Positions 1 through 6,301 of a stretch of 6,564 nt of DNA are shown piece by piece (position 1 is the first letter of the stretch; every line of letters begins with the position of its first letter). The position numbers and the translations under genes are program-made. Source of the stretch: an uncultured Gemmatimonadota bacterium (lineage in GTDB: Bacteria > Gemmatimonadota > Gemmatimonadetes > Gemmatimonadales > GWC2-71-9); NCBI GenBank assembly GCA_913009915.1, contig CAJVYZ010000165.1:1-6564 (forward strand), written 5' to 3'. The notes below the pieces were generated by a model, which was given only the letters and a program-made list of their open reading frames with translations, was not told the DNA's origin and made no database searches.

Positions 1-150
1 GGAAGCACTCAAATCAGCCCACACGAATGCCTGAAGCGGCATTTATTTTTTGGAGTTGGAGCTACTCGTGCGTCCTGATTTCTACGCTGATCAGACGCAG
101 GTCGCAGGACCCTCACCGCCTGGGCGTGGTGTCGCGCAGTCACAATTCTT
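1..150. other. left-edge stretch without a recognisable gene
   Basis: I see no supported gene here. The frame that carries the downstream AAA+ fragment has stops at about 76-78 and 85-87, then is open from about 88 but with no recognisable protein. A short T-rich run lies at about 41-52. I found no convincing promoter pair, tRNA or terminator. Confidence 0.5.
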
Positions 151-618
151 GTGGCGGCCCCTCCAATGAGCCAGCAACTGCCTCGGTCGCCCACCTCGAT
201 CGAACTCGGCACTTCCAGTGCCATCCGCAGAGTGATGGCGCACTGCCAGCGGTATGCCACGACGCCCTATCCCATTCTGATTCTGGGGGAACGTGGCACG
301 GGGAAGACCATGCTGGCGGGCTATATCCACAAAGTATCGGGCCGCCGCGGCGACTTCATCCAAGAGTCTGCCGCAACACTCACCGATGAAATGGGCCACG
401 CCCTCCTCGCCGGACACGCGCGTGGAACCTTTACCGGCGCGACGGACGATCGGCAAGGCCTCATTGAGGCAGCCCATCTCGGCACGTTCTTTCTCGACGA
501 ACTCGGCGTTGCCTCGCCCCGGGTGCAGCAGGTGCTGTTGCAATTGCTGGACGACGGCGCTACGCGGAGTCGCCCGGTACGGTGGAGACTGGGACGGGCG
601 TGGGCGGAGGCGTTGTAG
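151..618 (+). pseudogene. truncated sigma-54-dependent AAA+ activator domain (N-terminal half only)
   Basis: The 155-residue product carries the first half of a sigma-54 interaction (AAA+) domain, the ATPase that remodels sigma-54 RNA polymerase at enhancer-dependent promoters. Visible motifs are the domain entry IELGTSSAIRR (residues 17-27), Walker A GERGTGKT (46-53), the sigma-54 contact loop GTFTGA (92-97, usually GAFTGA) and Walker B TFFLDE (112-117), followed by the helix VQQVLLQLLDDG (125-136). Homology stops near residue 139 (about nt 565). The arginine-finger and sensor II parts and the Fis-type DNA-binding domain are missing, and there is no receiver or other sensory domain in front. 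The last ~16 residues look like random read-through, and the ORF ends 37 bases inside the RHS gene. No other frame downstream restores the family. The start could be GTG 151 or ATG 166; neither has a clear Shine-Dalgarno. It is most likely a remnant without sigma-54 activating function. A contig misjoin at about 565-582 is the alternative. Confidence 0.75.
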
Positions 619-3600
619 CGGCTGCCCAATGTGGCGAGGAGTGTGGCGGCGGCGGCCCGACGTATGGTGTAGAGGTGGGGAACCCAGCGGGAGTGACGAG
701 GCCGGCCAATTCAGGGCCATACACGGCCTACTTCTCGGTGTACAACAGCGGCAGTACCTCCAACACGTATTCGCTCCTCTGCAGTACCCTTGGTGGAGTG
801 ACCTGCGTAAGCGTGTTCCCGACCAGCATAACGCTCCAATCTCTCGACGACAACGTCGGGGCAGTGACGTATAACGTCGGCTCCACCAGCGGCACCCTTC
901 GACTCAAGGCCTTAGGCTTTCAGGCGAGTGACATCGGTTCCATGAGCGTCACCGCCGTGGCCGAGGGTCCACCCATCGTCGCGATTGCCAATCGGAACGA
1001 CGACAACTGGGACCGGTCGATGTGCCTGGTGGCCGGCGCCGGGCCCGGCGCCTCCGTGTGCGGCGACTTGCTGGTGAGTCACGCCATGCCGGGGTTCCAG
1101 ACTCTGGGCCGGGAGCGAGCATTGACACTAGTGTATTCGTCTCACCAGGCGGCTCCCGAACCGCTAGTGGCGGCCACGGTCAGCACTCCTGCGGGGACTG
1201 CGACCCCGTCGTCGGTGCATGCCCAGCTCTGGCTCAATCTCAACGGGCCTCTCATTTTCGTCCGGAGCGCAGACTTCACGGCGTGGAGTGGAGGGCCACG
1301 ACAGCTGGCGCTGTCGTTCGACGCGTCCGGGTACGCCACCGGCGCCTACCAGTACGTGCTTATAGTGGACTACATCTATGCCGGAGGATCGTACTCCACC
1401 ACTGAAACCGGCATGCTGGCGATCGTCAACCGATCCCAGAGCGCCCTGGGACGGGGCTGGAGCGTGGCCGGAGTGGAGGAACTCTACTTCAATCAGCCCG
1501 AACCGAGTGGCAGCGGCATTCTCTGGGTAGGAGGCGACGGCTCGGCTAAGCTGTACACCCAGGTGTCGGGGACGACGGACCGCTGGGTGGCGCCACTGGG
1601 CGCCTACCGCGACACCATCGTGGACACCGGCTCGGGCTACACGCGCTATCTGCGCCACGGGGTCCAGGTCACCTACGACGGCACCGGCAAGCACCAGAAG
1701 ACCATCAACCGGGTGGGGCAGGAGACCGTGTTTGCCTGGTCCTCCGGCCGCCTGGACTCGATCACCGTGCCGCCAGCCGGGGTGACGGGCCAGACCTACA
1801 CGCTCAGCTATGTCAGCAACATGCTGGACAAGATCACCGATCCCGGTGGTCGCATCCTCAATGCTACCGTTACGGCCGGGGAGCTGGTGGCCCTCACCGA
1901 TCCGGATAACCTCTCCGTGGCATTTGGTTACGATGCCGCAGGGCGTATGGATTCGCGGACCAATCGGCGGAACTACACCACCACATTTGCCTACTCGACC
2001 GGGCTACGCCTCACCAGCGTGTCCGTGCCCGACGGCCCCACGGGCGCCACCCTGGCGACCACGACGTTTGAGCCGTGGGACCACGAGGGATTTGCCTCCA
2101 GCGGGCCCGGGCCGTTCATCGCCCAGGATACCTCCCTGGTCTACACCAAGATTCTGGGCCCCCGGCCCGGCGTCAATGATGACGCCACCTTCCGGGTGGA
2201 CCGCTGGGGTGCCCCGGTGTCCATTACCGATCCTCTGGGCTACGTGACTACCGTTGTGCGCGGCGACGCGGCCAACCCGACGCGGGTAACCGCGGTGACC
2301 TACCCCAACAGCCGGGTGGTCCAGATGCAGTGGAACGCGCGCGGGAACCTTACCCAGGTCACCGACGATCCCCTGGATCTGGCCCCGGCGGTGACAACGT
2401 ACACCTATGATACTGGGGCGGGAGTCGCAAATTTCGATGGGCCAATAACGGTCACCGATCCCGACGGGGTGACAACCCAGTACCAGTACCAGGGCAGCGG
2501 TGGCTTACTGCCTGGCGTGCTCGACAAGGTCACTGCCCCCAACGGGCATGACACCGAGTTCGTGTATGAGACGACAGGACCAGCGAAGGGGTTAATAAAG
2601 GAAGTGAAGGAGCGCAACGTAGAGGTGTGGGACACACTGACCTACGCGTTTGGCGTCCAGAGTTTCCTTACGACGAAGTTGTTCTACAACGGCCACGGGA
2701 ATCTTGACTCCACCGAGACTCCCTTCGCTAGGAGGACTCGCTTCGACCGCGACAGCCTACAGCGCGTGACGCACAGCTACGATCCGGCCGGCCACCACAC
2801 CGAGGTGGTCTACGATCCGATGAACCGGGTGAAACAACAGATCGAACACATCCTCGAGTCCGGCGGTCCGTTCACCACGACAACGAGTTACACCAATGGG
2901 CTCCTGACCTTGATCACCGACCCGCGCCAGGTCACCCGAGGTTACGACCATGACGCCCGCGGGCGAGTGATCTACGAGACCGATGAACAAGGCGTGGCCG
3001 AGACCACGTTCTACGATCGCGCGGGCTTGGTGGATTCGGTGCGTACCCGGCGGGGGCACACCGTCCGCTACAAATACGATGACGCGGGACAGTTGAAAGA
3101 AAAGGCCTGGCCCACTGTTGACTTTGTGCCGGCAGATTCCGTGACCTACACGTACGACAATATGGGCAACATGGAGACCGCGACGACCCACGATACTTCA
3201 AGCGAAACGGGGGGATCCGACCATAACACCGTCGTGCGAACCTACTACGGCAACGGCCTCCTCAAGAGCGAGGACCAAGGTAACGGGTTCTTGGTTAACA
3301 CCTACGGGTACACAGCCGCAGGACGGCGAGCGACGCATGTCATAGGGGACTTCGGCGTAACTGCGACGAGTGATGACGTTTCGTATTCCTACGTCGATGG
3401 TGCGCTCGAAACTGTGAACGTACGATGGCGCGGGAACGCCTCGATCACCGACTCCGTGAGCTTCGATTGGGACGCCCTAGGTCGGCGAAAACGGCTCACT
3501 TATGCCAATGGCGCCTTTATTGCCTTCGCCTACGACGCCGATGGACGCAAGCGCGTCATGTGTGGGCGCCATAGTGGCTCCTCAGGTAATCCGCACGCGT

Positions 3601-5045
3601 TCCGGTTCGATCATGTCAACAAGACGCTCGATCTAGACGGCTTGGTCACCGAAGTAACACCTACAAGCACCCAGGCGGCCTCGGTATGCGATGGCACTCA
3701 GAGCGGTGCGCCCGTGTACTCGATTCCACCCCGGTTCAACAATTTCAACAGCCGCCACCAGTTGACGGACCAGACCGGCGTTGCGTATACGTATGATTCG
3801 TCAGGTAACATGATCACCAAGACGAAATCAGTCTTCTCGTACACCTATACGATGCCGGTGGGTTCCAATCGGCTTGCCACCTGGGCGGAAGTGGGATGGA
3901 GTACTCATCCGATCGTCTACAACCCGGATGGCAGTCGCGCCAGTGAGTCGGCCTGCACACCGAATCGCCTTACCGACCGGAGCTATTCTTACGACGCGCT
4001 TGGCCGCACTGAGAGAATTGTCACCGGCCCAACCAACAACGACTGTGCCTACGAACCTCTCGGACGGTTGGTTCGCCCGTGCGAAGTGATTCCGGGCACG
4101 GCCAAGCTCGGCTACGATGGTGACAATGTGGTCCGCACCGAGAAGTCCAGTGTCCTGGAGGCCTGGACCTTCATCCATGGCCCCGGGCTTGATGATCCCA
4201 TCATGGGCCGGTCGGCGAAGACCAATTTTGTGGTGTACTTCATGACCGACGGCACCGGCGGCTTCATCAGCGTGGGCCGTACCTATGGGGCTGACGCATC
4301 CTCGGATTCCAGGTACGTTAACTGGGGCGGGAAGTACCATGGGGCCACCGGTGAACCTACAACCTACGATGCAGACCGGGCTTCCGGGGATCTCGCCGAC
4401 CTGGGCTTCTTCCGCAATCGGTTCTACGACCAGCGGACCGGGCGGTGGACCCAGGAAGATCCGATCGGTGTGGCGGGAGGGTTGAACCTGTATGCGTTCA
4501 ATGGGAACAACCCGGTCGCGTTCAGCGATCCCTTTGGGCTTTGTCCTAAAGACGCCGGCGGGGACGGTAAGACCGAAGGGTTTGACGATTGCCCAGAGGG
4601 CAGCTCCGGGTACTACGCCCACCGTGCTGCCAATGGCGATGGCGGGCTACTGAACGACTTGCAGGGTGCGTATGCCTCGTGCAAAGAGAGCGCGGGTTGT
4701 ACAGCGGTCGGCGTGGTTGGGGCAGTGGTCACGGGTGGCATCCTGATTCGGGGTGCCATCGCCGCCATTGCCGGTGGTACCACGACGGCAGGTACAGGCG
4801 GTGTGCTGACGAGCGTGGAAGTGACATTCGGGCATGGCGCGCGTCATCTAGTGGGCAAGGGCCTTTCCGCGGCACAGGTTGAAGGGGTGATCGCCGCTGA
4901 GATAACCAGACAGGTTGTTGGTCGCGCCACTCTAACAGGCGGGTTTTGGGGCAGGGTTGTAGTCGGAGGGCAAAACATCCTCTACCAAGCCTACACTCTG
5001 CGGCGTGGGCTCATCAATGTCGGTACCTACCGTCCTGTACCATGA
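582..5045 (+). CDS. RHS/YD-repeat protein with C-terminal polymorphic toxin tip
   Basis: This is a 1487-residue RHS protein; the family builds a hollow beta-cocoon shell that encloses a C-terminal effector, often a toxin used against neighbouring cells. Residues 1-26 are Gly/Ala-rich without homology. Residues ~27-125 look like an Ig-like beta-sandwich (GPYTAYFSVYNSG). A conserved block begins at N137 (NRNDDNWDRSMC), and GRGWSVAG follows at ~290. YD repeats run from about residue 365 to 1140: YDGTG 365, YDAAGR ~450, YDPMNR 744, YDHDARGR 788, YKYDDAGQ 830, YDNMGN ~858, FDWDALGR 961, YSYDALGR 1135. The RHS-associated core closes with RFYDQRTGRW (1280-1289), EDPIG (1292-1296), NLYAFNGNNP (1302-1311) and DPFGL (1316-1320). 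The variable tip is 1321-1487. The GTG start has no visible Shine-Dalgarno and no signal peptide, so the true N-terminus may have been lost or lie elsewhere. The frame is open back to about 390, but I saw no standard start codon upstream. The stop overlaps the next gene's possible ATG (ATGA at 5042-5045), which suggests translational coupling to the putative immunity gene. Confidence 0.9.
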   Translation: METGTGVGGGVVAAAQCGEECGGGGPTYGVEVGNPAGVTRPANSGPYTAYFSVYNSGSTSNTYSLLCSTLGGVTCVSVFPTSITLQSLDDNVGAVTYNVGSTSGTLRLKALGFQASDIGSMSVTAVAEGPPIVAIANRNDDNWDRSMCLVAGAGPGASVCGDLLVSHAMPGFQTLGRERALTLVYSSHQAAPEPLVAATVSTPAGTATPSSVHAQLWLNLNGPLIFVRSADFTAWSGGPRQLALSFDASGYATGAYQYVLIVDYIYAGGSYSTTETGMLAIVNRSQSALGRGWSVAGVEELYFNQPEPSGSGILWVGGDGSAKLYTQVSGTTDRWVAPLGAYRDTIVDTGSGYTRYLRHGVQVTYDGTGKHQKTINRVGQETVFAWSSGRLDSITVPPAGVTGQTYTLSYVSNMLDKITDPGGRILNATVTAGELVALTDPDNLSVAFGYDAAGRMDSRTNRRNYTTTFAYSTGLRLTSVSVPDGPTGATLATTTFEPWDHEGFASSGPGPFIAQDTSLVYTKILGPRPGVNDDATFRVDRWGAPVSITDPLGYVTTVVRGDAANPTRVTAVTYPNSRVVQMQWNARGNLTQVTDDPLDLAPAVTTYTYDTGAGVANFDGPITVTDPDGVTTQYQYQGSGGLLPGVLDKVTAPNGHDTEFVYETTGPAKGLIKEVKERNVEVWDTLTYAFGVQSFLTTKLFYNGHGNLDSTETPFARRTRFDRDSLQRVTHSYDPAGHHTEVVYDPMNRVKQQIEHILESGGPFTTTTSYTNGLLTLITDPRQVTRGYDHDARGRVIYETDEQGVAETTFYDRAGLVDSVRTRRGHTVRYKYDDAGQLKEKAWPTVDFVPADSVTYTYDNMGNMETATTHDTSSETGGSDHNTVVRTYYGNGLLKSEDQGNGFLVNTYGYTAAGRRATHVIGDFGVTATSDDVSYSYVDGALETVNVRWRGNASITDSVSFDWDALGRRKRLTYANGAFIAFAYDADGRKRVMCGRHSGSSGNPHAFRFDHVNKTLDLDGLVTEVTPTSTQAASVCDGTQSGAPVYSIPPRFNNFNSRHQLTDQTGVAYTYDSSGNMITKTKSVFSYTYTMPVGSNRLATWAEVGWSTHPIVYNPDGSRASESACTPNRLTDRSYSYDALGRTERIVTGPTNNDCAYEPLGRLVRPCEVIPGTAKLGYDGDNVVRTEKSSVLEAWTFIHGPGLDDPIMGRSAKTNFVVYFMTDGTGGFISVGRTYGADASSDSRYVNWGGKYHGATGEPTTYDADRASGDLADLGFFRNRFYDQRTGRWTQEDPIGVAGGLNLYAFNGNNPVAFSDPFGLCPKDAGGDGKTEGFDDCPEGSSGYYAHRAANGDGGLLNDLQGAYASCKESAGCTAVGVVGAVVTGGILIRGAIAAIAGGTTTAGTGGVLTSVEVTFGHGARHLVGKGLSAAQVEGVIAAEITRQVVGRATLTGGFWGRVVVGGQNILYQAYTLRRGLINVGTYRPVP
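4542..5042 (+). other. variable C-terminal toxin domain of the RHS protein (residues 1321-1487)
   Basis: This is the part of the RHS gene after the conserved DPFGL, where polymorphic toxin families swap effector domains. It has a hydrophilic, Gly/Asp-rich stretch with several Cys (C1321, C1337, C1367, C1373), then a Gly/Ala/Val-rich hydrophobic segment at about 1374-1400. The terminal ~75-residue module contains GHGARH (1417-1422), a helix GLSAAQVEGVIAAEI, the strands RVVVGG (1458-1463) and ILYQAYTL (1466-1473), and ends INVGTY (1478-1483). A His near the start, a short helix, then paired strands ending in a G-T-Y motif resembles the layout of BECR-fold (barnase/EndoU/colicin/RelE-like) ribonuclease toxins. 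H1418, H1422, R1458, Y1468 and T1482 would be the candidate active-site residues. That assignment is inference from pattern; the toxin-tip position itself is well supported. Confidence 0.65.
5042..5045 (+). promoter_or_regulatory. ATGA stop/start overlap linking RHS toxin and putative immunity gene
   Basis: The RHS stop TGA (5043-5045) overlaps an ATG (5042-5044) that is in frame with the downstream gene, and a second ATG begins at 5045. Such overlaps usually allow terminating ribosomes to restart. The AGGGG-preceded ATG at 5072 lies 27 bases further on, so reinitiation or independent initiation are both possible. Confidence 0.5.
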
Positions 5046-5071
5046 TGACACCAGAATCAGGGGTTGACCCG

Positions 5072-5422
5072 ATGCGTAAGCTTACTGTTGAAGAGCGCAA
5101 GTTGCTCACCAAGCTACTTCAGGTGGAGTTCACAGGTCACGAGACGCTGATTTTGCAACTCGAAGGTGTGGTGGTTGAGGAGCTTGGTCCGCCAAACGCA
5201 CCTTACTTACGCCTTGTGGTCAGCGATGACGCTCCTTTGGCCGACGTCGCCCGTCGAGTGCCTATCGAAGCCGTTGCGCCAGATGCGGATGGCATGACAA
5301 TACATTTCTTGGTGCACGTGCTAGAGGGTCGTCTAAGTGAACTTGAAATCTTTCGCGAGGATAGTAAGGAAATCCTGTCGGTCCCTCCGGCGGATGCAGT
5401 CCAGGTCTTGAAGTACCCATGA
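5072..5422 (+). CDS. DUF6984-like small protein, putative immunity protein for the RHS toxin
   Basis: From ATG 5072 the product has 116 residues. The N-terminal RKLTVEERKLLTKLL helix, the central RRVPIEAVAPDADG and the late LHV/LEGRLSELEIFRED pattern match my recollection of DUF6984 proteins, which are about this long and of unknown biochemical function. No signal peptide or membrane segment is seen, so it should be cytoplasmic and acidic. AGGGG at 5059-5063, eight bases before ATG 5072, fits a ribosome binding site and decided the start. ATG 5042 and ATG 5045 are in frame and would add ten or nine residues; ATG 5042 overlaps the RHS stop as ATGA. Position directly after a polymorphic toxin tip is where RHS immunity genes normally sit, so immunity is inferred from context. 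Four hand-counted 60-base blocks give about 48-57% GC against about 67-73% in the 1600-2400 part of the RHS gene, consistent with a separately acquired cassette. Confidence 0.75.
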   Translation: MRKLTVEERKLLTKLLQVEFTGHETLILQLEGVVVEELGPPNAPYLRLVVSDDAPLADVARRVPIEAVAPDADGMTIHFLVHVLEGRLSELEIFREDSKEILSVPPADAVQVLKYP

Positions 5423-5553
5423 TTTTTCCGGTCCTCTGGATGTATAAGGATGGTATTGATCTGACATTCGGCTCTCGCGTGGAATGGAACCGTCTCTTGG
5501 GCTTCACTGGGAAAGGCCACCATGCCACTTGGCGCAATGCTGCCCCTTCGTGA
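5419..5553 (+). CDS. small ORF of unknown function coupled to the putative immunity gene
   Basis: The 44-residue product starts MIFPVLWMYKDGIDLTFGSRVEWNRLL and ends at a TGA at 5551-5553. Its ATG overlaps the preceding stop as ATGA (5419-5422), the same arrangement seen at the RHS/immunity boundary. The first ~27 residues look protein-like (hydrophobic/aromatic strands, an FGSRVEW stretch), while the tail GHHATWRNAAPS does not. It may be the intact start of a longer gene broken by a frameshift near 5520-5550, since the other two plus-strand frames are open past that point, but no frame continues into a family I recognise. I do not know its function. A second immunity-like or accessory gene that has decayed is one possibility, a chance ORF another. 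Confidence 0.35.
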   Translation: MIFPVLWMYKDGIDLTFGSRVEWNRLLGFTGKGHHATWRNAAPS

Positions 5554-5931
5554 CGCAAGCTTGGCGTTTGTGGCCGCTGCAGTGGGCTTGGAGAGTCCGA
5601 GTGCTTCTCCTTTCAGCTCAGGGTTCGGCCCATGGGACTAGCGGCAAGGAGTGGCGAGGGATACTGTTCCGGTTTCTCTCACATACAGAGGGCGTTTCAG
5701 AATATGCAACGCTCTTGCCGGTCGGTAGGATTCGTCAGCACTCCGCCGTGCCGAGGATGGCCCTGAGATGGATTGCCTGTGCCCTGACCCCCGAGGTTGA
5801 TCCAGTTATTCTTGGGCATCCCCGCACCTGGTTGTAGCGAAGGCTTTCTCCTCGCTGGTGGTTCCCTCTCTGCCAATATGAGTGAGACAGGTGACCTCCC
5901 GTAGTTTAGTGTAGGAGGGCGACAAGGGAGA
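5554..5931. other. stretch without a recognisable gene
   Basis: Reading all frames gave no protein family. One plus-strand frame stays open from before 5484 to 5837 (Trp/Arg/Leu-rich, with no motif), and a second from ATG 5522 to 5641 (39 residues, Ala/Ser/Pro-rich). Neither has a convincing Shine-Dalgarno. The likeliest reading is decayed coding sequence plus the leader of the transposase remnant that starts at 5939. A weak 5-bp inverted repeat, CCTCC at 5895-5899 and GGAGG at 5914-5918, lies near where an insertion-sequence end would be expected. Confidence 0.4.
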
Positions 5932-5938
5932 ATGAGTA

Positions 5939-6105
5939 ATGGACACCACCGTGGTGGCCCCCTCCGGGGGTGTGGAGGTGGAGGTCTTGGCGAAGGCGCA
6001 GCGACGGCGTTTCACGTTGGAGTACAGGCGCTGATTCTCCGAGAGGCCGATGGTTGCCGCAAGCCGGGAGAGCTGGGATCACTGCTGAGGCGCGAGGGGT
6101 TGACG
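5939..6105 (+). mobile_element. IS3-type OrfA transposase remnant, N-terminal part, frameshifted
   Basis: From ATG 5939 the first 31 codons give MDTTVVAPSGG, VEVEVLAKAQ and RRRFTLEYRR, then a TGA at 6032-6034. The neighbouring frame from 6031 continues the protein as LILREADGCRKPGEL and GSLLRREGLT. Joined, this matches the start of IS3/IS911-type OrfA (HTH_Tnp_1) proteins of the common form RRRFTAEYK, ILREAD, KPGE, GALLRREGL, whose helix-turn-helix binds the element's ends. One missing C in the CGCTG at 6029-6033 accounts for the shift. The usual continuation (YSSHLTTWR) is absent because the sequence switches to a phosphatase gene at about 6094-6108. AAGGGAG at about 5924-5930 is a plausible ribosome site for ATG 5939. 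No OrfB and no right end are present, so this is a dead fragment. Confidence 0.7.
5944..5970 (+). repeat. two adjacent short inverted repeats at the start of the transposase remnant
   Basis: CACCAC (5944-5949) is followed after one base by GTGGTG (5951-5956). CCCCC (5958-5962) is followed after TCC by GGGGG (5966-5970). As RNA these could form two small hairpins just after the OrfA start codon. There is no T-tract, so a classical terminator is unlikely. Confidence 0.45.
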
Positions 6106-6108
6106 TGA

Positions 6109-6296
6109 ATGCTGGAAGACGAGCAGTTGACGGAGATCCTGTCGGACGAGGGCGGTCCGCAGGAGTGGGTAGATCGCATGATCTCGGAGGCCAATCACCG
6201 CGGCGGGTTGGACAACATCACCGTCATCGGGTGCAGATCGAGTCGATCGACGCGCCGAGCGGGGAGCATCCCGCGGGGTCGGCGCCCTCTACCTAG
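6109..6296 (+). pseudogene. C-terminal remnant of a PP2C-type Ser/Thr protein phosphatase
   Basis: The frame from 6109 reads MLEDEQLTEILSDEGG, PQEWVDRMISEANHRG and GLDNITVI, which is the classic C-terminal end of bacterial PP2C (PPM) phosphatases, including the GxDN(I/A)T metal-binding motif with its Asp at 6211-6213. These enzymes dephosphorylate Ser/Thr residues, often opposite an Hanks-type kinase. At 6229 the frame breaks; restoring one T (ATCG[T]GGTGCAG) gives the expected continuation VVQIESIDAPSGEH and a TAG at 6294-6296. About 60 codons remain of a protein normally near 240 or more residues, so the catalytic N-terminal part is gone. The sequence just upstream, GLT then TGA (6097-6108), sits exactly where PP2C proteins have SDGLT, so the remnant may begin near 6097. 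It is not functional. Confidence 0.75.
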
Positions 6297-6301
6297 AGGG
6301 C
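6284..6301. terminator. 18-bp palindrome spanning both convergent stop codons (possible bidirectional terminator)
   Basis: GCCCTCTACCTAGAGGGC is an 8-bp perfect inverted repeat around a 2-base centre. TAG of the plus-strand PP2C remnant (6294-6296) and TAG of the minus-strand gene (6289-6291 read in reverse) are symmetric within it. The GC-rich outer stem between convergent genes suggests transcription termination, but neither side has a T-tract, so this is tentative. Confidence 0.4.

Noticed and set aside
290..310. TGGCAC suggesting a sigma-54 -24 element
   Set aside because: No GC/TTGC -12 element at the required spacing, and it encodes the Walker A region.
91..720. 209-codon minus-strand open frame across the activator fragment
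   Set aside because: The plus strand carries Walker A, GTFTGA and Walker B here; the antisense product is Arg/Pro/His-rich with no motif.
293..874. 193-codon plus-strand frame crossing the activator/RHS junction
   Set aside because: It bridges both genes in a third phase, is Arg/Trp/Cys-rich and matches neither; it does not continue the AAA+ domain.
1164..1694. 176-codon minus-strand open frame
   Set aside because: Antisense to the conserved N-terminal RHS region, with no recognisable domain.
3828..4622. 264-codon minus-strand open frame
   Set aside because: It lies entirely opposite the RHS gene, whose plus-strand YD and core motifs are unmistakable; the antisense product shows no motif. 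It is a by-product of high GC.
5484..5837. 117-codon plus-strand open frame downstream of the cassette
   Set aside because: No ribosome site, no family, Trp/Arg/Leu-rich composition. It could hide part of a decayed gene, but I cannot support it as a CDS.
5932..6108. Unshifted 58-codon frame from ATG 5932 through the transposase remnant
   Set aside because: Its first half is a Gly-rich nonsense product, whereas ATG 5939 in the other frame gives the expected OrfA N-terminus. The frameshift model explains the data better.
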